NCBI GenBank assembly: GCA_015680685.1
Contig: MNCI01011140.1
Coordinates: 969,704-1,033,703, forward strand
DNA: 64,000 nt
Origin: Gnetum montanum
Taxonomy: Eukaryota; Streptophyta; Gnetopsida; Gnetales; Gnetaceae
Direction: 5' to 3'
Below the pieces are notes generated by a model. That model searched no databases and had not been told where the DNA came from. It saw only the letters and a list, made by a program, of their open reading frames with translations. This document shows, piece by piece, positions 24,501-34,739 of the stretch (positions are counted from its first letter, which is position 1; each line of letters begins with the position of its first letter). Position numbers and translations under genes: made by a program.

Positions 24501-24770
24501 ATGTCTTTTGTATTTAATGTTTTAAATCTTATGCACTATCTTGGACTAGTTGATGAGGAGACCATACAAGGCAACATCAATGAATTAAAAGGAGCTATTG
24601 ATCAATCCAAGCCTTCAATGGAGAGTAAGGAAATTGTACTTAAGTGGAGGAAAGCTTCTATCACTTGGGGAGTTAAGAGGCATGAATATTTGATCCATTG
24701 GAAGGATTAGTTTGTGAATGATGTTGGATGGATCCATGAGACCAAACTTCATGAGTAGGGAACCACTTCA
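21542..24770 (+). pseudogene. pol: Element G (chromovirus) pol: protease end, RT, RNase H, integrase, chromodomain
   Basis: Read across stops and frameshifts, the domain order is that of a plant Ty3/gypsy chromovirus. Protease end with VILGRPWNFD near 21690. Reverse transcriptase 22090-22620, with the catalytic FFDDILVYN near 22530. RNase H about 22835-23100 (FQIKVNESGLTIGG, SIYEKEVYAIL). Integrase zinc-binding part near 23530-23650. Integrase core with the first Asp in SMDFVSG (near 23715), the second in SDKDSKF (near 23917) and Glu in QSNG*MEVVN (near 24020). GPF module near 24430. C-terminal chromodomain near 24650-24760 with RHEYLIHWKD. All three integrase acidic residues are present, but TAG, TAA and TGA stops and frameshifts kill the protein. 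The family targets chromatin through the chromodomain. Confidence 0.9.
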
Positions 24771-24809
24771 ACCCATACTTTCATGTTCACATGAGTTCAC
24801 TTTTTGAAG

Positions 24810-24823
24810 GGTGGGAGAGATCG
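24810..24823 (+). other. Element G polypurine tract
   Basis: GGGTGGGAGAGA stands just before the presumed LTR start TGTAGGGATACC, the usual arrangement in chromoviruses. Confidence 0.6.
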
Positions 24824-25600
24824 TGTAGGGATACCTCTTCTAATTTCCTTTTTCTTTCCCTATGTATGTGTTTTTGTAGGTTTCAGGCTTCATGGAGATA
24901 TCTTAGAGGTCTTGGAGTTATCTTGTTTGGGATCTAGGCTATCAAGAGAGATGTCTTGGAAAACATGAAATGTTTAGGCTAAATTGAGAGCTTATAGGAG
25001 ACATCTTGCATTTTTTATAGACATCTCAAAAAACAGGATGTGTCTCAAATGTCAGATGAGATGTTTTACAAGTATGGAGACATCTCAACTACAATGCGAG
25101 ACATCTCAACCAGAAGTGAGAAATCTCACCCAAATGGATAGTTTTGTAGTGAGATAACTCGAACAAGTAGGGAAACTTTTCAAATTTCTATTTCAAATTT
25201 GAAAACAACCAAGGCAAGGTGGAAAAATATGGGAACAATGTGGAAACTTCAAGTTGAGCTTGAGGAAGTTTCCTAAGATTGTTGTCTTACTTTGTTAATA
25301 AATATGGGATGTGTTTCATGCTTGTACTATAAAGAGATGTCATGAGATGTTAAGAAAGCACATATGAACAGTGCATGAGTGTTTTTGCAACTCTTGGTCA
25401 ATTGATTGAGTGTTGGTCGAATGTCTCTTATGCCTTGTGAGTTGATATCTCAATTCTAGGTTGTACAAGAGACTCTCTTGGTTATGTCTTACATTGAGAA
25501 CAACCATTGTGTGGTTGTAGAACCTCATGTTCTGCAACATTGTTTGAGTATGAGAGAGGTTGTGTTTGGATGTTTTATGGGTGATTAAACCCTACTATAA
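24824..25600 (+). repeat. Element G 3' LTR (right boundary uncertain)
   Basis: Starts TGTAGGGATA after the polypurine tract. The U3 part (24880-25150) contains several copies of GAGATRTC or GAGACATCTC-like words, which are self-complementary. A TATA-like ACTATAAAGAGA lies near 25327. The right end could not be fixed; it may lie near the CCCTACTATA at 25590. The matching 5' LTR is not in the window. Confidence 0.6.
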
Positions 25601-25829
25601 TATTTTTATAATAATTAAAGATAGCTAGTTTTCTTGTTTTCTAGCATATTATTTGTCTTATCATAATATTTGGAANATTTATTTTATGATAGCTTCATCA
25701 ACTATTAATATTTGGCCCCTAAGTTGGTTAATCCAAAAGCACTATAATTTGAAAATGCTCTATAGTAATGCATGATTGAACAGTAAGGTCTCGTCACATA
25801 AGGAATATGTAGCACCTAAAAAACTTGGT
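25601..25829. other. Short AT-rich stretch without feature
   Basis: No gene or repeat recognised. One unknown base at 25676. Confidence 0.5.
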
Positions 25830-27320
25830 GCTAGAGATCCAAAAATTTCAGCATGGAACAATCTAACCCTAGATCCAACGAGCCTCAAAAAGGATCTGGA
25901 GCACCCTATATGGTCTTATTGATCATCCAGGGACTTAAAGATCTATTTCCAATGAGAAAATTAAATGAAAAATGTATGCAAGTAACAAATCTAAGAACAA
26001 GAACACAGAAATAAGCAATGTAATGTAGCAAAACAAAGTAAAATTACAACTTTGTATTAATGTAAAAAAATAAAGGTTTAGGAAATACAAATTGGGTTGT
26101 AAAAAACCTGAGAACACAAAAATATCTTTGATGCCCAATGCAGGTAGCAAGGTATATTCTATTACCATATATGCACTTGTTCTTCTTTAATATGCTCTCA
26201 AACTTTACTTGCTATAGGCCTACTCTACTCCAAATGATCTGCGTTAGGGGAGAAAATGGTTGTGGACTTATGGAAACACATTACGTTGAAAGCCTCAATT
26301 TTAGCTCAATGCCAAAAATTCCCAAAAGTCCTTTGGATGAAGGAAGTCCTTGTTTGAATAGGTCATTAGATCCTGATTTGTGGCTAACAAATTTTGCCAT
26401 GATTACTAACAGATTGCTGATAAATTTTTGTGTGTTCAAGGCATCTTTTGGTAGCATATGAGCAAATTTAGCTAAATTCTTTTTTTACTTTCATACGTTA
26501 TTCCTCATGCTGCTTAGCATGTGGGAATGGAATACCCAAAATATGGGATTAAAGCCCGAATCTCATACCATAGCCCCATACGCTGGCCAGTGTATGGGGT
26601 CCATATGCCCAGCATATAAGATGGAAATAATGATTTTTACAACCTGTAAAGCATCTCTTACTCTTCACAGGCTGGAATATAATGCATTTCCAATAATACA
26701 AGGCCATAATGTAATATTTTTGGGGAAAATCAGACAACAGTATCTACCTTTATATTTTTCACCAAATTACAATAGATTTTCGCTATGGATTGTAACATGA
26801 ATTTTCTATGGAGTGTTTGCTTGGTTCTTCTTTATTGATGTTTTGAGAATTGACCTGAGAGATATCAACAAAGAATGTAAAACACTGCTACAGGTTTCAT
26901 CACCAATGCTCCCTCTCCACTCTTGATTCTATAGCTATCGAACCATGCCAAGGAGTACTTGCAATGGTGCAATAAGGTCATGATGGAATGTTATAGGTTT
27001 GAGATAAGATAAAGGCTATATTGGCTACAAGAAATGATCACATGGGTTAACAAAGAATTCCAAATGTTGACATCATGGTTATGGTATGGCAGTGCTATGT
27101 TTGTTGATTGAAGTGGCCTTCATGCTTTGTGAGTGGACTACTAGTTACTTAATAATGTGTTAAAGGAACCAGTACCCCACTCCAAGGCTTCTTTAGTTGC
27201 TAGGATCCTTCCTTTGTTTGTTCGAAGTTGCTTGATTTGGCTTTAGGCTTCATTGGCCTCTTGGCTTTCTTGGAAAATTTCTCCTCTCCTCTCCTCCCCC
27301 CCATCCCCACCCACCCTCAT
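25830..27320 (-). repeat. LTR-like unit, copy 1 of tandem pair
   Basis: Aligned with 27330-29100 along its length: GATCCAACGAGCCTCAAA against GATCCCAAGGGCCTCTGA at the left; the block AAGAATGTAAAACAC against AAGAATGCAAAACAC in the middle; and AAGGAACCAGTACCCCACTCC against AAGGAACCAACACTCCACTCC at the right. Its left end also matches 63690-64000, which is followed on the - strand by a primer-site-like sequence. I therefore read both as LTRs of the F family on the - strand. No ORF of note. Confidence 0.6.
26574..26599. repeat. 26-bp near-perfect palindrome
   Basis: CCCCATAC, G, CTGGCCAG, T, GTATGGGG: the two arms are complementary except at one symmetric pair, which would be a G-U pair in RNA. 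It lies beside CATATGCCCAGCATATAAG, which carries the TATGCTGGG word that is tandemly repeated at 62792-63005. Confidence 0.85.
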
Positions 27321-27329
27321 CACATCGAA

Positions 27330-29100
27330 AAAATTTGATTACTAGAAAATTAAAAGTTCCTGATGGAAACAATTTAACCTTGGATCCCAAGGGCCTCTGA
27401 GAAAGAGGATATAAGGCATCCTAGAAAATCTTGTCGATCACCCAAGAACTTAAGAAGTGTTAACGAGTGTAAATAATTTAAATGAAAATGCATATCTGAT
27501 CTAAGAAAATGCATAGAAATGAATCATAAAATAAACTTTCAGAACAAATGAACTGAAAAATTTATTACAATAATAAAAATATTCAAAGTGTAGAGTTCAA
27601 ATGTGTACAAGCTATGTGCCCAAATGAACAGAGTGTTGCACAGATGAAGCTTGAAGTCTATTGAAGCCAGTAGGTTGTGTTTTGTAGTCAGCCTCATGAT
27701 CTAGGTACTTTCCAGCTTCAATTGCCAAAACTCATTGTTGGTTCTTAGGTTGGATCTGCAACATTGGTTATGAAGTGGTGAATACTATGCTTGACCTTTT
27801 GATGTTATCAAACTGCACTGAGAGTCTCCAATGCTCAGCCAATTGTCAATTTTCTCCAAAAGGTCTCAAAAAATGCCCAAGGTTCAAATGCCAAAAATTG
27901 CAAAAGTTGTGGAACCTGTCCAATGTGTTCAAAGTTTATTTTTATAAGTCATATGGTTGTTAATTTGGAGCTACAATTTTCTACCATGATTGCTGATAGA
28001 TTGGTGTAATTTGTAGGTGTAGAAAGCCATCAATTCTAGCATAGTTTTCCACTTATGGTAAGTTTGATGCACCAAGGCTATCAAAACTACACTGAGTGCT
28101 ATAAATAGTAAATAGACTTTGAAAACTACACTGGCCTTAGAAAACTATGTTGGTCTCATGTAATCCTCGCTAGCCTTGTGGAATACTCACTAGTCTTATT
28201 GAAACCATGCTAGCCTTGCTGGAAAAATGAACGCCCAACATAGTTTTGGCTATGGCCAATATAAAACCCATAAAAACCCAAATTTGACAATTTCCAAGGC
28301 ATTTTCAACCTTCCCAAGCCCAAATATGGACATGACATAACTTTTTCCACTTGGAAAGTGAGGCCACAATAACTTCTGAGGCATTTTCAAGCCCCAAAAA
28401 GTTGAAATATGCAAGATTGCAGTCTATGAATTGCAAACCTTATATTTTACAATAAAATTTAGCCTCAAGTTTAATGGTGAAGGTTACAATGCCAAAATGT
28501 TACAACATGAATTTTCTTGATGGTGTTTCATTGGTCCCTCTTGGTTGATGTTTTGAGGATTGACTCAACAGACATCAACAAAGAATGCAAAACACCACCG
28601 CATGTCTGTCACTAATGTTTCTTCTCTGTGATTGATTCAATAGTCGTTGAACCATGTTGAAGAGTGCTTATGATGATGGAATAAAGTTATGATGAGATGA
28701 TATAGGTTAAAGCCTATATTTGGTCACAAGGAAATGGTTACAAGAGTTAACAATGATTTTCAAATGTTAACATCATGGTCAGGGTATGACAATGACATTT
28801 TGGCTAATCGATGTAGTCTTCATGCTTTGTGCTTTGAAGTTTTGGTCACTCGATAATGTTTTTAAGGAACCAACACTCCACTCCAAGGCTTATGTGGTCA
28901 TTAGGCTCCTCGCTTTGCTTATTCAGAACCATTAGTTTATCTTTTAATATTTGTTTGCCTTTTGACTTCTTGGCAATTGGTTTTCCCCTACCATGCCACC
29001 CTCCACACAACCACCTATCCCCTCTCCTCATCCACCCCAACATCCCCCAATCCCTGCCTTTTTGTGGGGTGAAACCTTCATTGGATTTCATTGCCAAGGC
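27330..29100 (-). repeat. LTR-like unit, copy 2 of tandem pair
   Basis: A second copy of the sequence at 25830-27320, in the same orientation and directly adjacent. Its left 300 bp are the closest match to 63690-64000. At 28070-28225 it carries irregular repeats of AAAACTACACTGGCCTT-type words with TATAAATAG at about 28094. The right boundary is estimated. Confidence 0.6.
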
Positions 29101-30436
29101 AAAATTTAATTCAGCTTTCTCATTGAATGAGATGTGTTACATCCAACAAACTTGATGGTGAAGCATGATGAAGGAGATGTCACATGGCCATAATGCATGA
29201 GTGCCTAACATAGGTCATCATTATTGTTCAAGGTAAGGAAAGTTGCAATTGGGCTATGGGATTGTGGTTAGAGAGGGGTAACAAAAGTAATGTGAGTTAA
29301 GCACTCTTGGTATGGTAGGATAACCTCACCAAACCTTACACATCAAGGTCACGTGGTAACTTGCTACCATGATGAGTTGCACCTTCACAATAACTTTAGG
29401 CTACATCCTGCAAGCACAACTTCAAGAGAACAAGAAAACAAGAGAAAGAAAATATGTTGTTACAAGATAATGCATAGGACCACATGAGATAACCAACGAA
29501 CCAAGACACCATAGGTCACTATCATTATAGCATAGAGAGATTTGTACGATGTGCATCAAATTTACAAAACTTGCAATTTATTCATTGTGCCAAAGAGAGA
29601 GATAGAGAGAGAGCATGCAGGCTCGCTTGTTGTAGACCATTAGAGTTATCAACATCAGTCATTCGTTCCAAATTATCAACAATGGTAAACAACACTACAA
29701 GCAAACATGTGAGTGTTAGACATAATCAAGGGTTATGTGATGGCTTTAATGTTACCCTGCAAAGGTTTGATGATGTTTTGAGCAGGCTTAAGTTATGGCA
29801 AGAAACTTGGTTTCATGTGTTTTCTCATCACCATCATGATTTAGATGGGAATTTCGACTAAGGAAACCCTCCATGATGTTTCTAGCTTCAAGGCCAATGG
29901 TAATCAGGCCACTTTAGGATGTTGAGGTTGTATGGTAGAATGGTTTCAAGGCTTAAGGTTTGAATATTTTAAGGTCAACTTGGTCTAACAACATCACTAG
30001 AGGGATCCATTTAGGCTTTAAGGCTAGTTGAGTTTGCTTCCTCATCCTCCTAGCTCAATCCTACATGTCAACATAAGCACATCTAGTGGCATCTTTATAA
30101 TACAATAAATAAACAATGTCAAAGTAATGTAAAATACTTTAATAATCATGCAAATATGGATCCAAACACATCAACCTAATGGTTAAACATAGTTCAAACA
30201 TGGTCAACAAGGTGAAACAAGGACCAAATGATATAAGATAGGGTCAAATGATGGTCAAAACCTCATAAAATGGTACCAAACAAGGTCAAATAAGGCTATA
30301 TTGATGTCAAATGACATCAACTGATGGCCCCTACGATGGAACAATAGTGGAATTATACACCCTTGGGATCTTGATTATTTATGGTCATCACAAGATAATT
30401 GTTTAGAATCTTGGTTAAAACCAACAATTCTAATTT
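29101..30436. other. Stretch without recognisable gene
   Basis: Weak GA-rich microsatellite at 29583-29612. An irregular run of GGTCAAA-type words lies near 30200-30310. The open frame at 29571-29861 has no recognisable domain. If element F really spans from 63670 to the LTR pair, this would be the 3' part of its internal region. Confidence 0.45.
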
Positions 30437-30709
30437 CTAAACAGCTTTGCTTAGACACGTCAACATCATTTGTATCATTTCCGTCATCATGGGAAGGCAA
30501 AAGACAAAGGCTAAGAAACACATCTGGACAAAAACCTCAGCTGCAGAAAACTCATGAAATCTAGAGACACTTATCCCAGAAGGCTTCAGCGCTTCCTGTT
30601 GAATCAGAGAAAATACCTTTTCATCAGATGTTGCACAATGCATTTCTTGCAAAACTGAGTATGCGTGCTTAGAACCTTCGTCAACATGCTCAACAATGTC
30701 GTTTGCCAA
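30437..30709 (-). other. Unassigned 90-codon open frame
   Basis: Open frame with a hydrophobic stretch (VFVQMCFLAFVFCLPMM) near its end. It has no family I recognise. It shares the higher GC content of the LRR fragment next to it and the same strand, so it could be a further piece of the same source gene or chance. Confidence 0.2.
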
Positions 30710-30756
30710 GATTCACAGAAACTTTTCCTTTTCAAATTTCTCATTAGAACACATTT

Positions 30757-31375
30757 TCACTTTGATTTTTCCCACAACTTGTGGCCAAATTGTCCACCCT
30801 GAAATCCGACATTAAGTACAAGTTTTGATCCACCAACTTGATTCACAGATAACATGTCGGACTTGTCTTGATCAACACCTACATTAAGAAACTTTAAATT
30901 CTCGATCTGAACTGGAAGATTGCCGCCGAGCAAATGAAATCGCAGCGACAACACTCTGATTTCTGAAAGACTAGCAATATCATTAGGCAGTTCCCCTTTA
31001 AGCCTGCATCCCGCAACATACGAATCGTCCTTGGAGGAAGAACAGTGATCCTTGACACTTATATTCAAAGCAACTACTTTGCCTTCACAGTTGCAAGTCA
31101 CACCCCTCCATTTGCAGAAATCTGGATCTTCATCTTTCCAATTAGATATCACGGAGCCTGCAACAGATTTTCTGAAAACCCGCAAAGAATTTTCATCCAA
31201 AATGCAGGATAAGCAGCACGGAAATGGTTCCTGAAGCAGGAGTACGATCACTTGAGCTGGGCATTTTGTGAGTATCAATCCAACTACATGCCCATCCACT
31301 AACAGCTAACAGCAAGATAAAATCTCCTGGCTCACGGCATTTTTGAACAGATCTGGAAGGTTTGCTAAATAGCAA
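30757..31375 (-). pseudogene. LRR receptor-like kinase fragment, RPK2-like N-terminus
   Basis: The frame 31299-30757 contains the plant LRR N-terminal cap: DENSLRVFRKSVAGSVISNW, then DFCKWRGVTCN, then VVALNIS, then LKGELPNDIASLSEIRVLSL and the start of a repeat (LPVQIENLKFL). The VALNIS and RVLSL wording is like RPK2/TOADSTOOL2. The product would be a plasma-membrane receptor with the LRRs outside. Upstream, the other frame at 31375-31193 has a hydrophobic FILLLAVSGWACS-like segment that could be the signal peptide, so a frameshift separates it from the cap. Only one to two repeats are present before the similarity ends; no transmembrane segment or kinase domain was found. A truncated pseudogene or captured fragment is likely. 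Confidence 0.55.
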
Positions 31376-31380
31376 TAATA

Positions 31381-32040
31381 ATAAAAATCTGCTCTAATGA
31401 AATGGGTTTCAAGCTGTGAGGTCATACGGTCCTTCTTGCCTTGACTGAACAGAAAAAGAGTGCAGAAGATCTGTTTGTGCTACTGCTACCTGTTTATTCA
31501 TTCATTCATTCATTCTCATGGCTTAGATACAACTGCGGAGACCTCCTCGAGGATTTCTTGCAGGGAGGGTACCGTGGCCACTTGTTGGGGAACGTTTGTT
31601 CTTGTTTTTGTTTGTCTTTTCCCTAACAGCTAATAACCATAGTTTGTTTGGGTTACCTGTGTATCACTGTAATGCTCATGGTAACGTTTAAAAAGCCTAA
31701 TAACTAGAGCAAGTGGAATGTAGATTTTTTTTTTTTAACTGTGAATTTATCATTAACTTTAAATAGTCTAAAACATCCATGAGATAGCTTCTTTGATATT
31801 TTCAAAAGGATTTTATATTTTGCACAAGATAATGAGCTCAAAATCATGATTGCATCTCTATCACTCAAATTCAATTGAGCCTTGTTTATGAATAAGCTTA
31901 AACATTCCTTTTGAACTCGGTGAATTATCAGCACAACACTACAAAATCTGAAATCATCTGCATCTTTCAAACTTGCATACACTGCAGCTAATGCAGTAAC
32001 CTTTTAATCCTTTAATTTTAGAATAAAATTCTGAACTGAA
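31381..32040. other. Stretch without recognisable gene
   Basis: Holds a (CATT)5 microsatellite at about 31497-31515 and a T-run at 31727. Nothing else recognised. Confidence 0.5.
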
Positions 32041-32046
32041 TTTTTC

Positions 32047-32400
32047 TTAACAAATAGCTGGGGCCGAGTGTTGCAGAGAGTAACTGCAGTAGTGATCCTG
32101 GGCACCCTGGTGTTTACCCAGCGTAACTAGTAGCATAGCTACTCTGTTTCCTTCAAAGTTGTCGTCACCAGAAAGCCAGCCAAGGCGGTCGCTGGACTTG
32201 ATCACAGCTGCTGTGCCATGGTTGTGTCCAGCCCTAGTGAATACCACGACGCCGTCACTGTCGTCGCTAAGATTGTTGGCAGCCGTGGTAAAAGCAGAGC
32301 TGCCGCTCTCTGCATCAGGGTTTGGGAATGTGTCAGCGGATGAGTGTTTCGGTGGAAGATGCTGGTATACCTTGGTGAGCATCAGAAGAGCTGGTCGCAA
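32047..32400 (-). other. Unassigned 117-codon open frame in GC-rich patch
   Basis: This patch is clearly richer in G+C than its surroundings and so differs from the retroelements. The frame contains SSAFTTAANNLSDDSDGVV and a Gly/His-rich part. No family is recognised, and the opposite strand is also open, so either strand or neither may have coded. Possible gene relic. Confidence 0.25.
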
Positions 32401-32479
32401 GGTTCCCTTCCATCAACCTAAATGGGCTCTGTTTTGTTTCAGTCATTCTTGAATAGCTCACCAATGCTATTATCGCCAA

Positions 32480-34210
32480 TATCAGTTAATGTTAGGTAAC
32501 GCAGGTTCGTTTTGGTTGCGTCTGTATGTTTGATGTTTATCTTTAATTTTATCAAATCTGAGAATTTTGGTCTGCAAATGATTTCAACAGTTTCAACTAT
32601 TTTTAGATTTCAAGAGCATCATGCTTTTAATGAATTTTTAGGGCCTCTAAATTTTGAGTACCCATATGGGATAGAAATGTTCAGAGTTACGTGGGTTTTA
32701 GAGAGGTTTGGATGCATTTAAATGGTCTGTATATGAGTATCGATATTTGATTTGCTGGACCGACTCCTGTCAATGCTGGGTATCGTATTTGGTTTTCTTT
32801 GTTTTTTCTTTTGTTTTTGTTTTTATTTTGCTGGAACAATACAGTATGATGCAGAAATTCTTTAACAAGTTGGAAAAGGCTCAAATAATGATCACGAATA
32901 TTTACTTGTAAACTGTAAATGTTATCTGCAACATAAATTGTTCCCATGTTAAAAGAAGGAGAAATTTGATCTCTCATTCACAACCATCTATTTTTCTAAG
33001 TTTAAAATTTGAATAAAAAGATCAAAATTATTTTGATTGCCAAAATCTTCATTATTCTAATTTTGATAAAAAGAAATAATTGGAAATAAATTTTTTTAAA
33101 GAGATCATATGTTAGTGGTCCTAACAATAGTCTATTGACGGAATTTGAAGGTTCATTTGTAAATGTAATCCTAGATGCATTGTATGTCGTTATCACATGA
33201 TATTTATTGAATTTGATGCATTTATCAAGAATTTACTTTCTAGAATCTAGAGCCTGTAAGTTGCATAAGCTTTAATACCTCTTTCCATGGTTACCAATAT
33301 TCCCTGGTGTCTCCAAGTCCAACACTTAACATGAATGGATTTAATTGAGCCTTTTAGGAAGTTTATATTGTGTTTTAACTCTTCAGTCATTTTAATTGCG
33401 AAAGTATCTAAACACTAGCAATTCATAAATTTGCATGCCCATACAACAGGAGGCAATACACCTCTTGCAAGAGGGTATTAACTTGGTTTTAAAATCAAAT
33501 TAGGGTGACTTAAAAATGTGCTTTGCCTTTTCAAGGTTTTGTACTTGGTATCAATAAAATATAACATGGCCAGCAATTTCCTTGTCATTGTGACAATTAT
33601 AAAAGGGTTCTCTTGATTTGGTAAGGGTCTGACCTATAGCTTTAATTCTCTCGAGCATTATGATGCAAATCAAAATCTTGGTTTGCCTTTTCAAAATTGT
33701 CATTTTTCATGCTTTATCTATTTCAAGTCATTTCATGCTTTAATGGTCATATTTATGGTTATTCTTGTCAGTAATGGTTGTATGTTTTTATTGTTTGTAG
33801 GCCCCAAGTTATGACAATGATAAAGTTGGTGATAATGTTGATGATGGTTTCCCTTCTCTTATGTCTCAATCTTGATCACCAATGACTTAGTTATGTCTAG
33901 TTCTCTTATCATTGTTGTATCCGTTTTCATTTGGCTATAATAATGTATGTTGCACAATGCAAACATGGTTTTGGACACTTATTATGCATTTGGCTATGTT
34001 GTCACATAGTGTGACTTTGGCTATGTGTTGGTTTTATAAATATGAACACAAGATGTAACAAGGCTATAAAATGAAACAAGGTAAATAAAAATATGCTATC
34101 ATGGTAATTATAAAGCAAGGTATATGCATGTGAGTAAAACTTGTAGATGATGCTATCAGCTAGATTGGCTACAATGTTGGTATAAAGGAGAAAAGAAGAG
34201 GTTATTGTGC
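32480..34210. other. AT-rich stretch without recognisable gene
   Basis: Only short chance frames. No retroelement domain, tRNA or strong repeat was seen. Confidence 0.5.
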
Positions 34211-34216
34211 TCACTA

Positions 34217-34376
34217 GTTTTAGGCCTTGGTAGGCCATGGCCTCACCAATATTAGGCCTTCGTAGGCCATAATGTTGCCAATTTTAGGCTTTAGCGAGCC
34301 ACTAGGTTGCAAGTTTTAGGCTTTAATGGGCCATGACATTGCCAATTTTAGGCCTTAGCAATCCACACTCCATACT
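34217..34376. repeat. 32-bp minisatellite, five units
   Basis: The word TTAGGCYT recurs with exact 32-bp spacing (TAGGC at 34221, 34253, 34285, 34317, 34349). The consensus includes GGCCTTNGTAGGCCAT and TTGCCAATTT. It lies downstream of the F protease on the - strand. Confidence 0.85.
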
Positions 34377-34739
34377 TGTCTAGGAATTATGGTATGCTCT
34401 CAAAAGAGCATATAAGGCTAGAGCCAATATCGAAACATGCTATAATGTTACAAAGTAAAAAAAACTATCCTTAACAAGAGAGGGGATGAGACATTTATTG
34501 TGAACTTGTTGTTTGATATTTAATAGATCAATGAATACTTTTTGCACAATTTTATGTTCACCACCTCTTTTATTCAACATGGCAAGCTACATGCATTTTC
34601 GTTGGTCATTTAGTGTTACAGAGTTGTTGTTATTAGCATTGTTATTGTTCTTATTGTTATTGGTCCTAGTCTAAGTGTTGGGAGTTTTCTCTTGGAACTC
34701 CACCTCCAAACCTCAGTCGATGTGGACATAGTTAACCAA
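34377..34739. other. Interval after the F protease, no gene
   Basis: Contains an imperfect ATT/GTT triplet tract at 34623-34670. No reverse transcriptase follows the protease, although in a complete Ty3/gypsy element it should start here. Confidence 0.5.

Noticed and set aside
26507-26800. 97-codon open frame as a gene
   Set aside because: It lies inside an LTR-like unit, crosses the palindrome and has no counterpart in the second unit.
32159-32452. 97-codon + strand frame in the GC-rich patch
   Set aside because: Overlaps an equally open - strand frame; high GC removes stops on both strands; no domain recognised.
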